Shown piece after piece: positions 1-11,940 of a DNA stretch of 64,000 nt (positions are counted from its first letter, which is position 1; each line of letters begins with the position of its first letter). The notes under the pieces are model-generated. The model was not told where the DNA came from. It made no database searches and saw only the letters and a program-made list of their open reading frames with translations. The translations under genes were made by a program, and so were the position numbers. Source of the DNA: Nemophila menziesii. Taxonomy: Eukaryota > Streptophyta > Magnoliopsida > Boraginales > Hydrophyllaceae. Location: contig JARWIR010000062.1 of NCBI GenBank assembly GCA_029959085.1, forward strand, positions 1,302,001 to 1,366,000, written 5' to 3'.

Positions 1-2516
1 TCGAGTAGTGAATGGGTGAGCCTGGTTCAGTGTATGCCGAAGAAAGGAGGAATTACAACAGTTCTTAACGATCAAAATGAAGTTATTCCTTCAAGAATTG
101 TAGTTGGTTGGAGAGTTTGTATGGATTATCGTAAATTGAACAAGGCCACCAGAAAAGATCACTTTCCGCTTCCCTTCATCGATCAAATGTTAGACAAATT
201 AGCTGGTAGAGAATAATACTGCTTTCTAGATGGATATTCCGGATATAATCAAATTTACGTGGCGCCTGAAGATCAACACAAGACAACCTTTACATGCCCC
301 TTTGGCACTTTTGCATATCGCAAAATGCCATTTGGGTTATGTAATGCACCTGCTACGTTTCAAAGATGTATGATGGGAATCTTCTGGGATATGATCGATA
401 ACTTCCTTGAGGTATTTATGGATGATTTCTCTGTAAGACTTTGATAAGTGTTTAGATAATTTGGAGAAAGTTTTGATTAGATGCAAGGAAAGTGATTTGG
501 TTTAAATTGGGAGAAGTGTCATTTTATGGTTCGAGAGGGTATCGTACTGGGTCACAAGGTTTCGAGTGTTGGTTTAGAAGTTGATCACGCAAAGATAGAG
601 GTAATTAAAACTCTTCCACATCCTGTTTCTGTTAAAGGGGTGAGAAGTTTTCTTGGCCATGCTGGCTTTTATAGGAGGTTCATTAAAGATTTTTCTAAGA
701 TTGCTAAACCACTTTGTAACTTACTTGAGAATGACACCAAATTCCTTTTCTATGAAGCTTACATGGTGGCCTTTGAAGAAATCAAGGAAAAACTCATTAC
801 CGCTCCTATTGTTTTACCATCGGATTGGGATTTATCGTTTGAGGTTATATGTGACGCTAGTGACTTAGCTATGGGGGCCGTCTTAGGCCATAGAAAAGAT
901 AAGATATTCCATTCGATATACTACGCAAGCAAGACTTTCAATGGTGCTCAAATTAATTATATTGTTACAGAGAAAGAATTGCTAGCTGTTGTTTATTCAT
1001 TCGATAAGTTTCGTTCCTATCTTCTTGGAGCGAAAGTTGTTGTTTATACAGATCATTCTGCTATTAGATATCTTATGGAAAAGAAAAAGGCTAAACCATG
1101 GTTGATAAGATGGGTTTTATTGCTTCAAGAATTCGATTTAGAGATTAAAGATAGAAAGGGTTGTGAGAATCAAGTTGCAGATCATCTCTCTCGTCTTGAA
1201 GGATCAGAATCAAATGGTGGACCTGAAGTAGTTAGAGAAATTTTTTCTAATGAGAGTTTATTCTCGATTCACCTAGAAAATACTCCTTGGTATGCTGACA
1301 TTGCAAATTTAATTGTGAGCGGTTCTTTCCCTGAAGGTTCAACTTATCAAGAAAGAAAAAGATTAGCTCACTGTGCTAGACAATTCTTTTGGGAGGATCC
1401 TTTCCTCTACAAAGTGTGTGCTGATCAGATGGTGAGAAGATGTACACCAAAGGTATTATAATCACATTTTTACTGGTCTTCTATTATGAAAGATTATCAT
1501 GAGTATGTTAAGAGATGTGAAAGATGTCAATTTACGGGAAATATCTCCAAGAGGGATGAGATGCCACGTAATAATGTCCTTGAAGTAGAAATATTCGATG
1601 TATGGGGTATAGATTTTATGGGTCCGTTTGTTCCTTCTAATGGTAACCTCTACATCTTATTAGCTGTTGATTACGTGTATAAGTGGGTAGAGGTTGTTGC
1701 TCTACCAACAAATGATTCGCGAGTAGTAATTAAATTTCTGAAATCACACATCTTCACTAGACATGGTACTCCAAGAGTAATTATTAGCGATGGAGGCTCT
1801 CATTTCATGAATAAATATCTAAAGATAGTTCTAGAGAAGTATGGGGTGAGACATCGTGTATCTACCGCTTATCATCCGTAAGCTAATGGTCAAGCTGAAG
1901 TCTCAAATCGTGAGGTAAAATCTATTTTAGAGAAGACTGTTGGTCCAACAAGAAAAGATTGGTCAATGAAGTTAGACGATGCATTATGGGCTTATCATAC
2001 TGCGTTCAAAACTCTAGTTGGTGCATCCCCGTATCGAATGGTTTATGGTAAGGCTTGTTACTTAACTCTTGAACTTGAAATGGGCGCATATTAAGCTATT
2101 GCGCTGTTAAACTTAGATCCTACTTTAGCTGGTCAGAATCGAATGATGAAACTTAATGAACTTGATGAATTCCGATTACATGCTTATGAAAACGCTAAAC
2201 TTTACAAAGAAAATACTAAGAGGTGGCATGATAATCGAATTCGTGAGAAGAACTTTGTAGTGGGGCAGAGAGTATTGAAGTATAACTCAAAGTTCAGCAA
2301 TTATCCTGGTAAATTAAGATCGAAGTGGTCAGGTCCTTATGTTGTGACCAAAGTTACACCTCATGGGGCGATAGAAATATAACATCCCATCGAGAACTGT
2401 ACATTCATGGTGAACGGTCATCGATTAAAGGTATACCATGGAGGTGAAGACACCAATCGCTCAGAAGATCCACATCCCGGAGAAATCATGTATCTCGTCG
2501 AGGCTCCGTAGAAGCG
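1..2516 (+). pseudogene. Athila-type Ty3/Gypsy pol remnant (RT-RNase H-integrase)
   Basis: The 3' two thirds of a retrotransposon polyprotein, broken by stops and shifts. Reverse transcriptase runs from 16 to about 470, with [33 protein letters not shown] and the catalytic FMDD. RNase H lies at about 840-1200, with CDASDLAMGAVL, TEKELLAVV and YTDHSAIRYL. Integrase follows at about 1470-2380: CERCQ, then catalytic aspartates in GIDFMGPF and ISDGGSHF, and the glutamate in [12 protein letters not shown] after a TAA. The two zinc-binding histidines are missing because the frame jumps from VRRC to TPKVL near 1440. In-frame stops at about 1881, 2092, 2380 and 2508 look like CAA/CAG to TAA/TAG or TGG changes. 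The tail (FMVNGHRLKVYHGGED, about 2405-2445) is the usual end of Athila pol. The element enters from outside the window and cannot be active. Confidence 0.93.
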
Positions 2517-2984
2517 TGAGGCAACCCGTCGAGCTTAACGACATTAAACAAAAGCCTATTTCTTGTATATTAGCTTAAGTATTTTAAATTCTCGTAGTGT
2601 ATAATAGATAAATTTCTTTAATTAGTGTTTATTATTAAGAAATGAGAAAGGGTAGTTGTTTTAGATGATTTCAGGGGTAAAAGAGTCATGAGTTTGGGGT
2701 CGAAATGACGAGAAAACGAAAAAATATGGAGTAGAAAACTGTGCTCGCCGGCATGCCGGTTAGATGACCGGCTAGCCGGCCAAACGAGCTGAAGACCCCC
2801 AAACTCTCTGACTAGTGCGTCAGCTTTGACGCAACACATGGCGTCCACATTCGCGCCAGCGAGACTTCGCCGGCATATACCGGTCAGCCACCGGCTAGCC
2901 GGCCAGCGAGGAGAAAAAGTACTAACCATTGCGTCAGGTTTGACGCAACACATTGCATCTGAGGTTGCGCCATTGCGTCAGGCC
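2517..2984 (+). other. 3' untranslated part of the Athila element, with palindromes
   Basis: Non-coding sequence after pol. It holds a polypurine-like GAGTTTGGGGTC at about 2690, then GC-rich perfect palindromes: CCGGCATGCCGG (2748-2759) and CCGGCTAGCCGG (2768-2779 and 2891-2902). Two short hairpins share the stem TGCGTCA/TGACGCA (about 2807-2825 and 2929-2948) but have different loops. The element stops at about 2984, where a PMD reading frame begins, so its env-like region and 3' LTR are missing. Confidence 0.6.
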
Positions 2985-5267
2985 CTATGAGGGTACTCGA
3001 ATTGGAACCGTAGCCGAGACTTGTTTGGAGGATCGTGTGGAATACTGATGTCTCCCTATATGTTCTAATTTTATGCCCTTGGGAGACATCATTTTTGGTG
3101 TTTATTCGTTTATTTTGATAGACTTTTGGACTAAATATGCAATAATCCGAATTTCCTCTTTTATTTCTAGCATTTTTAATTTATTAAACTTTTGCGCGTA
3201 ATATTGTGTATTTTAGTGAAAAGTTTGTAGGTTTTGAATATTAGCTAGGAGAGGAATCCGAAAATAAAGTCAAAGATCGTTATATGGAGTCAAATCATAA
3301 AGACAAATCCCGAAAGAATTGATATTTTAAAGATGCAAATATGGAAAGTTACCAAAGATTGCTGATTTCGAGCCACCTATGAGTAGATTTAGCCGCTGAT
3401 TTGTGAAGAGAAAACGTGCCCCATTGAGTTACGGAACTTTAGCAACTGGAATAATGTCAATCCGAGTTGTAACGAGTCGGTTAGAGCTGTTTTAGTGGAG
3501 GTGGTGCAGCAGTTACGGAATTTTAGGCTAGGAAATGGACTTAGACCTTTATTATTTCATTTAAACTTTAGCCTAATGTCCAAGTCCGATTTTAAGAGTA
3601 TAAATAAGGGTTTTGACTTCTATTTTTCACACAATTCACTTTTTACAAAAGAAAACATCAGAGAGAAGTCAAGGCAAGGAAGCAGAAAAGCTACAGAGTT
3701 GGAGACGGTCTATATCTCCAAATCACAGCTAATCTAATTCTGAAATTAGGTTTTTCTTTTATTTCTTTCTGTAAAACAATATAAGTATGTTTATTTCTTT
3801 TAATTTAGTTTTTCGCATTAGTATGAGCTAATTTCATTAAGTGCTTGAGAACGCATAATGGGTTAATCCCAATTGATTTCGTTTCATATGTTTGGATTTG
3901 GGATATTTATTATTTAAAGCGAATTGGGTAAATTATATTTTTCTTTAATTTGTATTTTATTTACTATTATTGACCTAATCAATTGATAATAGGACTTAGT
4001 ATCTAGGCTATTCCAATCAGTGGCGATTGGATCACCTTGACGGGGGGTCTGGGTACAGAACTAATTAACGAATATAGGTTAGAAATTATTTGACTCTAAC
4101 GAGCTTAATTAAACCTATGGCCTATTAGGTAGATTAGACTTAATCACTTGAGAGTGGACTATAATCGCCCTGACGGGGTTTGTAGCACTTGAGAGTAGCT
4201 CCTTAGTCCACCCTGACGGGGGTAAGGAGAATTCCGAGTCCCGACCAATATAAATTTACCAATTTGTCCCTTAAACAATGTATGAAATGAATGATAATTA
4301 GGTGAAATCCTTGCGTTTCTCAAATACTGCCTTCTCATCTTGCGTAAACACTTTAGTTTCTTGCGTCTAGTTAATTACTTGCATTAATTTAGTACTTTAC
4401 TTTATTATCTTAGCATTAGAAAACCAAATAAACAATCAATCTTATAATCATTTACTTGTTTTCATGTGCAATTAACTACTATTTGATAAGCATTAGAGTC
4501 AACCATTCCGTCCCTGAGAACGAATCTGTTTTATCACTTATATTACTTGGGACAACCGTACACGTGCGGTTGTGGTTCTGTTATCCTTATTTGCATTTTT
4601 CTAGAACACACAAAGGACCACCAAATACCTATGTGTTATACCGTTGTTACATTTCAACAATGTAGAGTGGTACCGCCGCGACTGTGTTTTGAGACAATTC
4701 GGGTACGTTCAAGATATTCCCGCTCCTATCGATCAATCCCAAGATCGATATCATACCTCCATGGATCGAATAGGTAAGTCTCACGAGAATTGGAGATTAA
4801 AATATGAGCGTGAGATCCGAATTTGGAATAGGCGGCATATTATAGGATAGAGATTCTAGTTAAAGGGGTTGGGTGTACTCCGAGGTATGAGGCTTGGTAT
4901 CGGGAAAATTTACGGATATATATCTCCCCTGCTCAAGGTCGAAACGAGGGACAAGATCAAGAACCAGGGTTCCATCCTCGGGGATCTCAACTTCAGAGAC
5001 TGGTAATAAAATTAAACCTATGTCTTTATTTTGTTTTAGAATTATATTGAGATTTTTGGATGATGACGGATTCGATCGACTGTCGACTTGGCATATCGTG
5101 TAGCAGATCCGGGTGTTACTATTGATGATATGAAAGCTCCCATAAGACAAATGTTGACATATGCTGAAGAGGAAGGCTTAAATCAACATATTTCTGGTTT
5201 GAACGTTACACAACAGGAGGAGAAAGCACCAGGTTCAAGTAGGGCGCGACGGAGGAGACAAAATTAG
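2985..5267 (+). pseudogene. Plant mobile domain (PMD / MAIN-like) gene, split by an LTR
   Basis: When the LTR at 3046-4623 and one copy of its AATAC duplication are removed, the frame reads through the insertion site: TRIGTVAETCLEDRVEY lies before it, and LCVIPLLHFNNVEWYRRDC with VLRQFG after it. The VEW..RD.VLRQFG signature and the later ENWRLKYEREIRIWNRR match C-terminal plant mobile domain (PF10536) proteins, which are often carried by transposons. The frame breaks near 4850. It resumes as RYEAWYRENLRIYISPAQGR, passes a likely intron (GT at about 5003, AG at about 5039), and ends with VADPGVTIDDMKAPI and a basic tail RARRRRQN, stop at 5267. The N-terminal part of the domain is absent. It faces the MULE transposase at 5787-6535, so both may belong to one MULE; that link is inference. 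Confidence 0.72.
3046..4623 (+). mobile_element. Solo LTR, Athila-like family T1
   Basis: A 1,578-bp LTR starting TGATGTCTCCC and ending GGACCACCA. It is flanked by a perfect 5-bp duplication, AATAC (3041-3045 and 4624-4628). There is no PPT on the left and no primer-binding site on the right, so it is a solo LTR left by LTR-LTR recombination. Its first 46 bases form an inverted repeat (TGATGTCTCCC/GGGAGACATCA). It carries three CCTTGACGGGG/CCCTGACGGGG motifs at about 4034, 4168 and 4210. It splits the PMD pseudogene. Confidence 0.92.
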
Positions 5268-5522
5268 ATATTTATCACTTTAGTTTATTTTTAGTTGTAA
5301 TCGTATTACATTATGTTTGGATTTAGCTTTGTGTAATGATTTTAGTGATTGTTTGTGTTTGTAAATACTTTGGTGATTGCCACCAGGCAGGCGGCCACGG
5401 GTCATAACGTTTTTGTTTGAAAAGTGATAGTTTTGTGTTTGATTTTAGTGAGTTTGTGTTTGAATCTTTTCTTAGTGTTATTGCAACGGTAGGTAGTAGT
5501 TGGTGTGGATGGAGTTGGCAAA

Positions 5523-5620
5523 AAAAGTTCTGCCTTGAAGGGCGGTAGGACGGGTACCGCCCTTCCTCTATGCGTTTTAAGGGCGGTACTCGTCCTACCG
5601 CCCTTCAAGGTAGAACTTTT
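5523..5620. repeat. Long inverted repeat, 42-bp arms, 14-nt loop
   Basis: The left arm is 5523-5564 and the right arm 5579-5620; they differ at two positions only. The arm contains GGGCGGTAGGACG. It lies between the convergent 3' ends of the PMD pseudogene (stop 5267) and the MULE transposase (stop 5787), so any read-through transcript from either side would fold into a long hairpin. It may be a MULE terminator-like structure or a small fold-back insertion. Confidence 0.9.
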
Positions 5621-5786
5621 ATGCAGGACTTTTTTTTACAATACATACCAACTCTAATACTACACATTAAAAACACAAACCCAATCATATTAAAACATCA
5701 ACAATATTTTTGTTCAATTACACACAAAGTACGTATAATTCGACAATGTTACAAAATACGACATATCAAATAAAGGTTGATCGAAA

Positions 5787-6535
5787 CTATTTGTTATTTT
5801 TCCGAGGCTTCCAACACGTCTTTTTGTTGTGCCCATATTGTTTGCATGTACCACATCGATTCGTACCCCGATCTTCTCTAGCATCCATTTCGTTGTGAAT
5901 CCGGGAAGACCTCCTTCGACCACTCCTAGTAATTAATCTTTTCTTACATGCTACAACTTCAACACCTTCGTAAGGTGGATAATCGAGAACATCCATAAGG
6001 GGACGAAACTTTCTGGCATATGAATCCATGTATTTCGACGACGATAAGTATTCAGACACATACAGGTAGTATGCTTTATCTTTACCGCGCGTCTGAGTAA
6101 GATCAATGAAATGACCACATGGACGGTGCAGCATTTTCCAAAGTCCACACGAACATAATTGTTCGTTGACATTTACGATGAAACTCGTTCTATCACTATC
6201 CGATCTCTTACCATCCAACGCATTAACGACCCATAAATCTTCTTCTGCATCGTAAAGTTCAGGTTTATAACAGTCCCATATATTTCACTTTTATAAAGTT
6301 CAAGTGCAACCTTCGGTGGGAATACACTTCCTTTTGTCAAAGCATCCTTCCCGTCTTGTCTCCTTACCACAAAGTAACCAACACTTTTCTGAAATGTTAA
6401 CAATACAATAGCCGTTGCAGGCAACCCCCTAACTCCCTTCAAGACGTTATTAAAAACCTCTGATAAGTTCATTGTCCTCATTTGCATGAACAAGACATGA
6501 CTAGGTATCAAGATCATAGCTAGTGTCCTCAAATT
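5787..6535 (-). pseudogene. MuDR-type (MULE) transposase C-terminal part
   Basis: On the minus strand the upstream frame (6532 to about 6280) reads MNLSEVFNNVLKGVRGLPAT, matching the conserved T.N.SE..N..LKG region of MULE transposases. After a one-base shift near 6280 the next frame reads ALDGKRSDSDRTSFIVNVNE, then a SWIM zinc finger (CSCG-x8-CGH, about 6150-6110). It ends with a zinc knuckle, CGTCKQYGHNKKTC, near the C terminus. The DDE catalytic core should lie upstream (above 6535) and is not recognisable. It is truncated and frameshifted. It converges on the PMD pseudogene. Confidence 0.85.
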
Positions 6536-7089
6536 TCAAAAAGGGAGTTATATACAAGCTTTAACAAGAAGGAACATTAATGAGCCTATTTCTATTAGAA
6601 TTCCAGACAAGTTGATACAACTGTAAAGCTTAATGAAATACCTCTTGTATGAGTTGTGTATGGGTTGGATCAGGATGTTCGAAAGGAGTAACATCGGCTC
6701 TTCATAGATCACTAGCAATGGTTGTACTTCTCTGGTGATATGTAAGTCTTTCTCCACAATATATCTAGTAGGAAACCCTTCTTTCGTTGTACACCACGAA
6801 CTCAGTCTATACATGATTGGCATATTGTTTAAACTCTCGGTGGGTCATTCTAGGAAACCGTAACTTTTCCACAAAAGAAGTTAGATTAATAGTGCAAAAA
6901 AAGTTCTTTCAAGAATGCACTCAAGGATGGCCTCGTTCTCTATCTGTTATGTATTTCACACAACACAACAAAGAGTTCACGAAGATACTCTGATTCTCAA
7001 GCGAGTAGAGTATTATGCATTGAGCCTCTCAAACATGATTCCGAATAAGAAACCAATATCCAGTTTTGTGTGATACTTTTCAATAAGGG
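6536..7089. other. No gene recognised
   Basis: An open frame on the minus strand (about 6548-6823) continues upstream of the MULE remnant but shows no recognisable domain. It may be decayed MULE sequence. The rest, to 7089, shows no coding or repeat signature I can name. Confidence 0.3.
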
Positions 7090-8600
7090 TTGAGCCTGAT
7101 TTTAGATATATTTTAGGGTCTTTATCATTCTTTCATGCCCCATTTAAACATAATTAATTCTTTGTTATCATGGAACGTCTTTTCTGTTTTAGTCGATTTC
7201 ATGTACTTTTGTGTACGTTTTGGCCATTTTAGGAGAAAAACCATTCGAGTTATGACGATAGCCATATGGAGGAAGAGCAACCCAAAAACTGAACCTACGA
7301 AGTTGAGACAAAGAACTCCGGAGAGTAAAGAATAGCTAAGGAAGGAGAAGCTATGAGTTGATCTGAAGCAAGCCCTATACCTAATCTAGGATCTCACACA
7401 AGTCAAGAATAGAAGCATCCAAACCCACAACGCAACTTATCTCTACCACAATACAACTATCATCAAACCGCGTTATGGCTTAAGACCCAAGGAGCAAGAA
7501 ACTAAAGATTGAAGGTCGGGTTGTCAACCATTTGGGACAACCCGTGTAAGACCCACAATTAGATCACCATATATGTTTACTATCACCCATACAACTTCAC
7601 ACAATTCATTAGAGAGACATAACATTTCACTTGGGCGATTTATCTTAAACTTGGAAGAGAAAAATCCTAATTTTCTCTCATCCATTTTCCTTTGTATGCA
7701 ATCCAGGCAAACTTTCCACTTCGGTTGAGCAATCTCATATTGTAAATTAATTTACGGTATTATCTTTATTTGACTAATTAGTTTTACTCTTGTGATTATC
7801 TCTATATCAATCATGAGCTAAATCCTTTTATAGTTTGAGGTCCATTTTGTATGCATATGGTACTTATCTAGTTAGACTCTACTTTCAGATGATAAATTAC
7901 CCACTTATATTAGCTTATTTGTATTTTTCTATTTTACGATTTAATTATAAGTTGAATAGCCTAGTTTTTAGATCATTCTTCCTTAGGAAGATCGATGGAG
8001 CACGTTTGTGGTTAATATAGTGCTAGGACCATTTTGCGAGATTGTGATGTCTCAGAACCCTAAATATAATTTCAATAGGATGAGCTAAACAAAGTATAAT
8101 TTCAATAAGGATTAGATCTATAATCAACTCTTGTCTTGCATCGATATGGTAGACCATCGCGAGAGTTGCTTGATGAAGTGGTAGTCTCTTAAATAAAGCA
8201 TAAAGCAATACGATAATCGAGTCCCAACTAGTGAGTAATCCCTAATTCCTCTCCCATTGGTCTAGTGACACACATACACATACGAAATGGTAATCAATCA
8301 AAGTTCGAAATTAGCCTTTAACTACTTCAGTAATATAGTTAGATATTTCGCTTTATTTTTGTTAATTGTTCACTCTTAAATCATTTTAGTTCTTGATTTA
8401 CATCACAATTCCCTTTTCCCCTGTATAATTGTTACATCCTTACATTAATTAAACAAATAACTCTCTCTCATTGTGGTTCAACACTCGATCTTGCCAAATT
8501 TTATTCCACGTGATACTTGCATGTGTTATTGGGTGGTTGTGGTGTTGCTATTCTCGAAACCCTTATTAATCTCTACATTTTAAAGCACACCTGAGCCCCA
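7090..8600 (+). mobile_element. Possible LTR of an unclassified Gypsy element
   Basis: The block has the feel of a plant Gypsy LTR. It has a possible TG start at about 7091, a long non-coding body, and an end region (about 8470-8560) with TTGTGGTTCAACACTCGATC and TACTTGCATGTG, as seen near the U5 end of Tat-like LTRs. A 9-bp stem hairpin lies at 7517-7544 (CGGGTTGTC/GACAACCCG). I could not fix either end or find a target duplication. Confidence 0.35.
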
Positions 8601-9183
8601 ACAAAACCTAGTGAGGAACCTTGCAAATTTGCATAGTAAGGACTAAAGATAGTGGATATCGATTAAGGTGGACGACTATTTATAATGGTTTATACACCCA
8701 TAGTAGTTGTCACAAAATTAGACATCTCAGTTAGAAGTGGATATCACTTCTTAATAGACGTAATATAACATATGCATACTTGAGTAAATATCAAGGTAGT
8801 TTGACTAAGGGACAATGAATGTTATATATCATTTATGTATGCGATTTGATGTATCTTCATGTTACTGAAGATAACAAATCTGCTTGTTTAATTAGTGGCG
8901 TATAATATCTAAATATATAAATCGAATACAGATGAAGTATGCTAAAGAAAACAGTTAATTCAATCACCCCTGTAGCTTATAGTTTGACATTAAGAGATTG
9001 AAAATGGCGTCCACACCTCAAAAATTAAAACAAAATGCTGCATTTAAAATGCAAATAATGCAATTCTATATATCAAAGAAAAAGAAAAACTCTTCTGGAT
9101 TGTAAAAGAGGTCAATACTTTTACACTGATATCAATAAATAAAGAATGAATATCAACAATATAAAAACATATCTGAGATTTCA
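8601..9183. other. Intergenic DNA downstream of the TLDc gene
   Basis: AT-rich sequence with no ORF or repeat I can identify. It would hold the 3' untranslated region and cleavage site of the minus-strand TLDc gene that ends at 9184. Confidence 0.4.
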
Positions 9184-11072
9184 TCAGGTTAGGTATTTTG
9201 ATGCATGAGTAAACCCCCACAACTGCAAGAAGAAAAAAATATGGTAAAAAATGATAATTTGCACATTGTTAACATAAAAAGTGCATAAATCAGGGTAAAA
9301 TATGTTACTAACTATAACATAAATTACTTGTTCCGTATATTCTTAAAACTGAGTTGAAAAAATTGGATTTTTATGAGAAAAAGTAAAAAAACAATACCTC
9401 GATATTCTTTAGTTCAAACTCTTCATCATACGCCAAGCATAAGTTTCCAAATGTTTCACAAGGTCCACTAGTTCCTCTTAACCTTAATTCAAACCATAAT
9501 TCAGAAAATATAATTTCAATAATCAAATAGTAAATTATTTTATAAATCATCTTACAAATCTCCATCCATACGTAAAGCAAAATTTCCTCCTCCAATTGCT
9601 AGTAAATCATTTAAACACATATAATAGTATCTATTCGCACCTGGTAAATAAGATTAAATATAATTTTACTGTCTCAAAAAAAAATTTGTTTAAGGCTCAA
9701 ACTTACCTGTTGGTCTGAAGAGCCTTGGCTGACCATATTTAGTTGTGAATACAAATGTCTGATTTGTCCCCTGTGAGTGATACAGGTATATATTGATGTA
9801 AAATAAAATTTCAATTTATGTATCTATAATTAAATTACATATACCTGGTATTTTCTTCTAGAAGTAGGTATAAGAGGGCATTCAAGTAAACCACCAAATA
9901 CAGCACCTTTTTTATCACCAGCAATCTATATTTCATATATTCCATATCAAAATTAAAATAAATTTTATGTCAAAAATAACACAAAAGTAGATCTGAAACG
10001 TACCAATAAGCAAGGACCTGAAAGGTCATTACTCTTACGAATAAGTGTACGCAATGATATACCATCTTTAATCGTACTGTCCTTCAATTAAATGATGCAA
10101 ACTCATTTTTACAATAGAAAAAAAAGAAAAAAAAAAGAATATACCCACCTGTATAACAAAATCCATTGACAACCTTTGACTATATTAGGAAGAGATGAGT
10201 TGAAAAATTCATATAATTCAGGAGTAATGAAAAAAGAGTCTTGAGAGAGATTAGTCATTGGTTGTGACTCAAAAGCATCTTCGAATATATCATTATTTTC
10301 TGTTGAGCCAGGATCTGGATCTGGATCTGTGTGATCTATGTCTGAAAATGTAGTTGTAATGGATCTTAATTTTGCATGATCATTACTTGTTTTTTCTTCA
10401 TCAAAGTCTATTAGTTTACTTTCTAATGAGGATCTACCCAAACTCCATGATGGGATAATGTAAGAAAATAAAGATGAATAAGATTTTCCCTCTTTAGTAC
10501 TTTCATTCGCCTACACAATTACAAATTGTAAGATAATTAAACACCTCTTTAAATATTGAACTCAAATTGATTCTAATTATTTTAATTATGAATATAGCTA
10601 ACATGGTTAACCACCAAAACCTAGAAATAAACCAAAAAAACAAGAAAGACAATTCGTCAAAAGCAAAATAATAGCTCAATATAGGAAAAATCAGCTCCAA
10701 ATTAATTCCAATATCACTTAAAATCAGCTTCCTTGTAGTGTCTATTTGAACCAGTTAAATATGTATAAATTTAGTTTGAAAAATAAAATCAATTTCTGAA
10801 AAATATTATAATCAACATTAATTTTTTTTTATATAATCTACTTTCACCAGTTAAACAGTACTCGATCCGTCCAGACTTAAAATCACAGAAGAAGAAGATT
10901 TGGGTATGCGTAAGTTATAAGTATACAGACTTGTATACCATTGTAAAGATACCTAAAATTGCAAACTTGACAAAACTACATTGAAAAAAAAAAGTACCTG
11001 CTTCTGTGGATCTACAACTTGGGATGGTGAATCAGAGAAGAATGTAGAGACTCTGTCTTTCAATGCATGCAT
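9184..11072 (-). CDS. TLDc-domain protein (oxidation-resistance-like), 8 exons
   Basis: Eight exons with GT-AG borders give an open frame of 864 nt (287 aa): 11072-10998, 10510-10149, 10076-10004, 9925-9845, 9770-9707, 9640-9556, 9482-9398 and 9222-9184. The start ATG (MHALKDRV) is the first in frame in exon 1. The N-terminal half is acidic and low-complexity (DPDPDPGSTEN) and likely disordered. The TLDc domain covers about residues 120-287: LLYSTIKDGISLRTL, GDKKGAVFGGLLECPL, TFVFTTKYGQP, AIGGGGNFALRMDGDL, GTSGPCETFGNLCLA, FELKNIELWGFTHAS. TLDc proteins are linked to oxidative-stress tolerance and, in animals and yeast, to V-ATPase regulation; the role of this plant member is unknown. No stop or frameshift is present, so it is probably functional. 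A repeat element lies 81 bp upstream of the ATG. Confidence 0.93.
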
Positions 11073-11152
11073 AACTTTTTCTATTATTCTCCCATTCGTT
11101 TTTAATTTATTGATTTTATATTTGGTGATAAAATACTTAATTCTCCAATATA

Positions 11153-11534
11153 ATTTTTTTTTTTGTCAACGATATATATAGAAAATAAGATAAAGATAAA
11201 GCACGAATGACAGAATTAGCGCTAAGCCTAAAACCCCAAAAGAGCCTACTATGTTGGTTTTTGCAAGACGAAATCGGCTCGTAAATTGGGCGAAATATTG
11301 TTTTAATATCTAGGAAGGTGATCTTGTTTAACACGCCTACCTAGAATATCATCAAATAATAAAGGTCGAATTTAAAAAGAATAAAGATATATACCATATA
11401 AATTCATATCACCTAATATATTACACATGACGTGACGTGATTTGATTAGAAATAAATCGTTAATTAAATCGAGAAAATAAATGACAATTTGATATATATC
11501 AATTCATGCCACGTCATTGGGTAGTATATATCAT
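11153..11534 (-). repeat. 0.4-kb A-tailed repeat, copy 1
   Basis: This is the reverse complement of the element at 22903-23313; both contain GCCCAATTTACGAGCCGATT and AGATCACCTT. Its A-tail appears here as a T-run at about 11154-11164. It lies just upstream of the TLDc start codon, so it may form part of that gene's promoter or 5' leader. No clean target duplication was found for this copy. Confidence 0.75.
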
Positions 11535-11940
11535 TGCTCTTAACTTATTAACTTATATTCAAATGTCACGTAATAAATGGTATATATCAATTCATATCAA
11601 TTCATGCCACGTCATTGGGTAATATATATCATTATTCTTACTTATATTTAGATGTCACGTAATAAGTGATATATTGGATGGTATATATTATTACTCTTTT
11701 GAAAAGTATTCAAATTGGTTTTTTAAAAACTCTATTAGATTTTTATAATTCATCAACTTTGTAAATTCCATAAATTATTTTATAAACTTGGTAAAATTCA
11801 GAAATTATTTAAAACTTATATAGAATTACGCATTCTTATGTCATGATTTTAAAGCTATTCTACAAGTTATCCTGAATTATTACATGTCTTTTTTTTTAAT
11901 TTTATTTTGCAATAAACTTATATCTGCTATTTCTAATTTT
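11535..11940. other. AT-rich spacer with a repeated short motif
   Basis: The phrase CATGCCACGTCATTGGGTA occurs at about 11505-11523, and a close copy (GGGTAATATATAT) at about 11605-11630. Each is followed by TATATATCATT. They look like a tandemly repeated end of the repeat at 11153-11534. The rest is AT-rich with no coding signal. Confidence 0.4.

Noticed and set aside
2618..2953. Minus-strand ORF of 111 codons
   Set aside because: It covers the palindromic 3' tail of an Athila element and has no family resemblance.
4456..4850. Several overlapping plus-strand ORFs
   Set aside because: The first part lies in the solo LTR and reads across its end by chance. Only the frame with VEWYRRD..VLRQFG is real, and it belongs to the split PMD gene.
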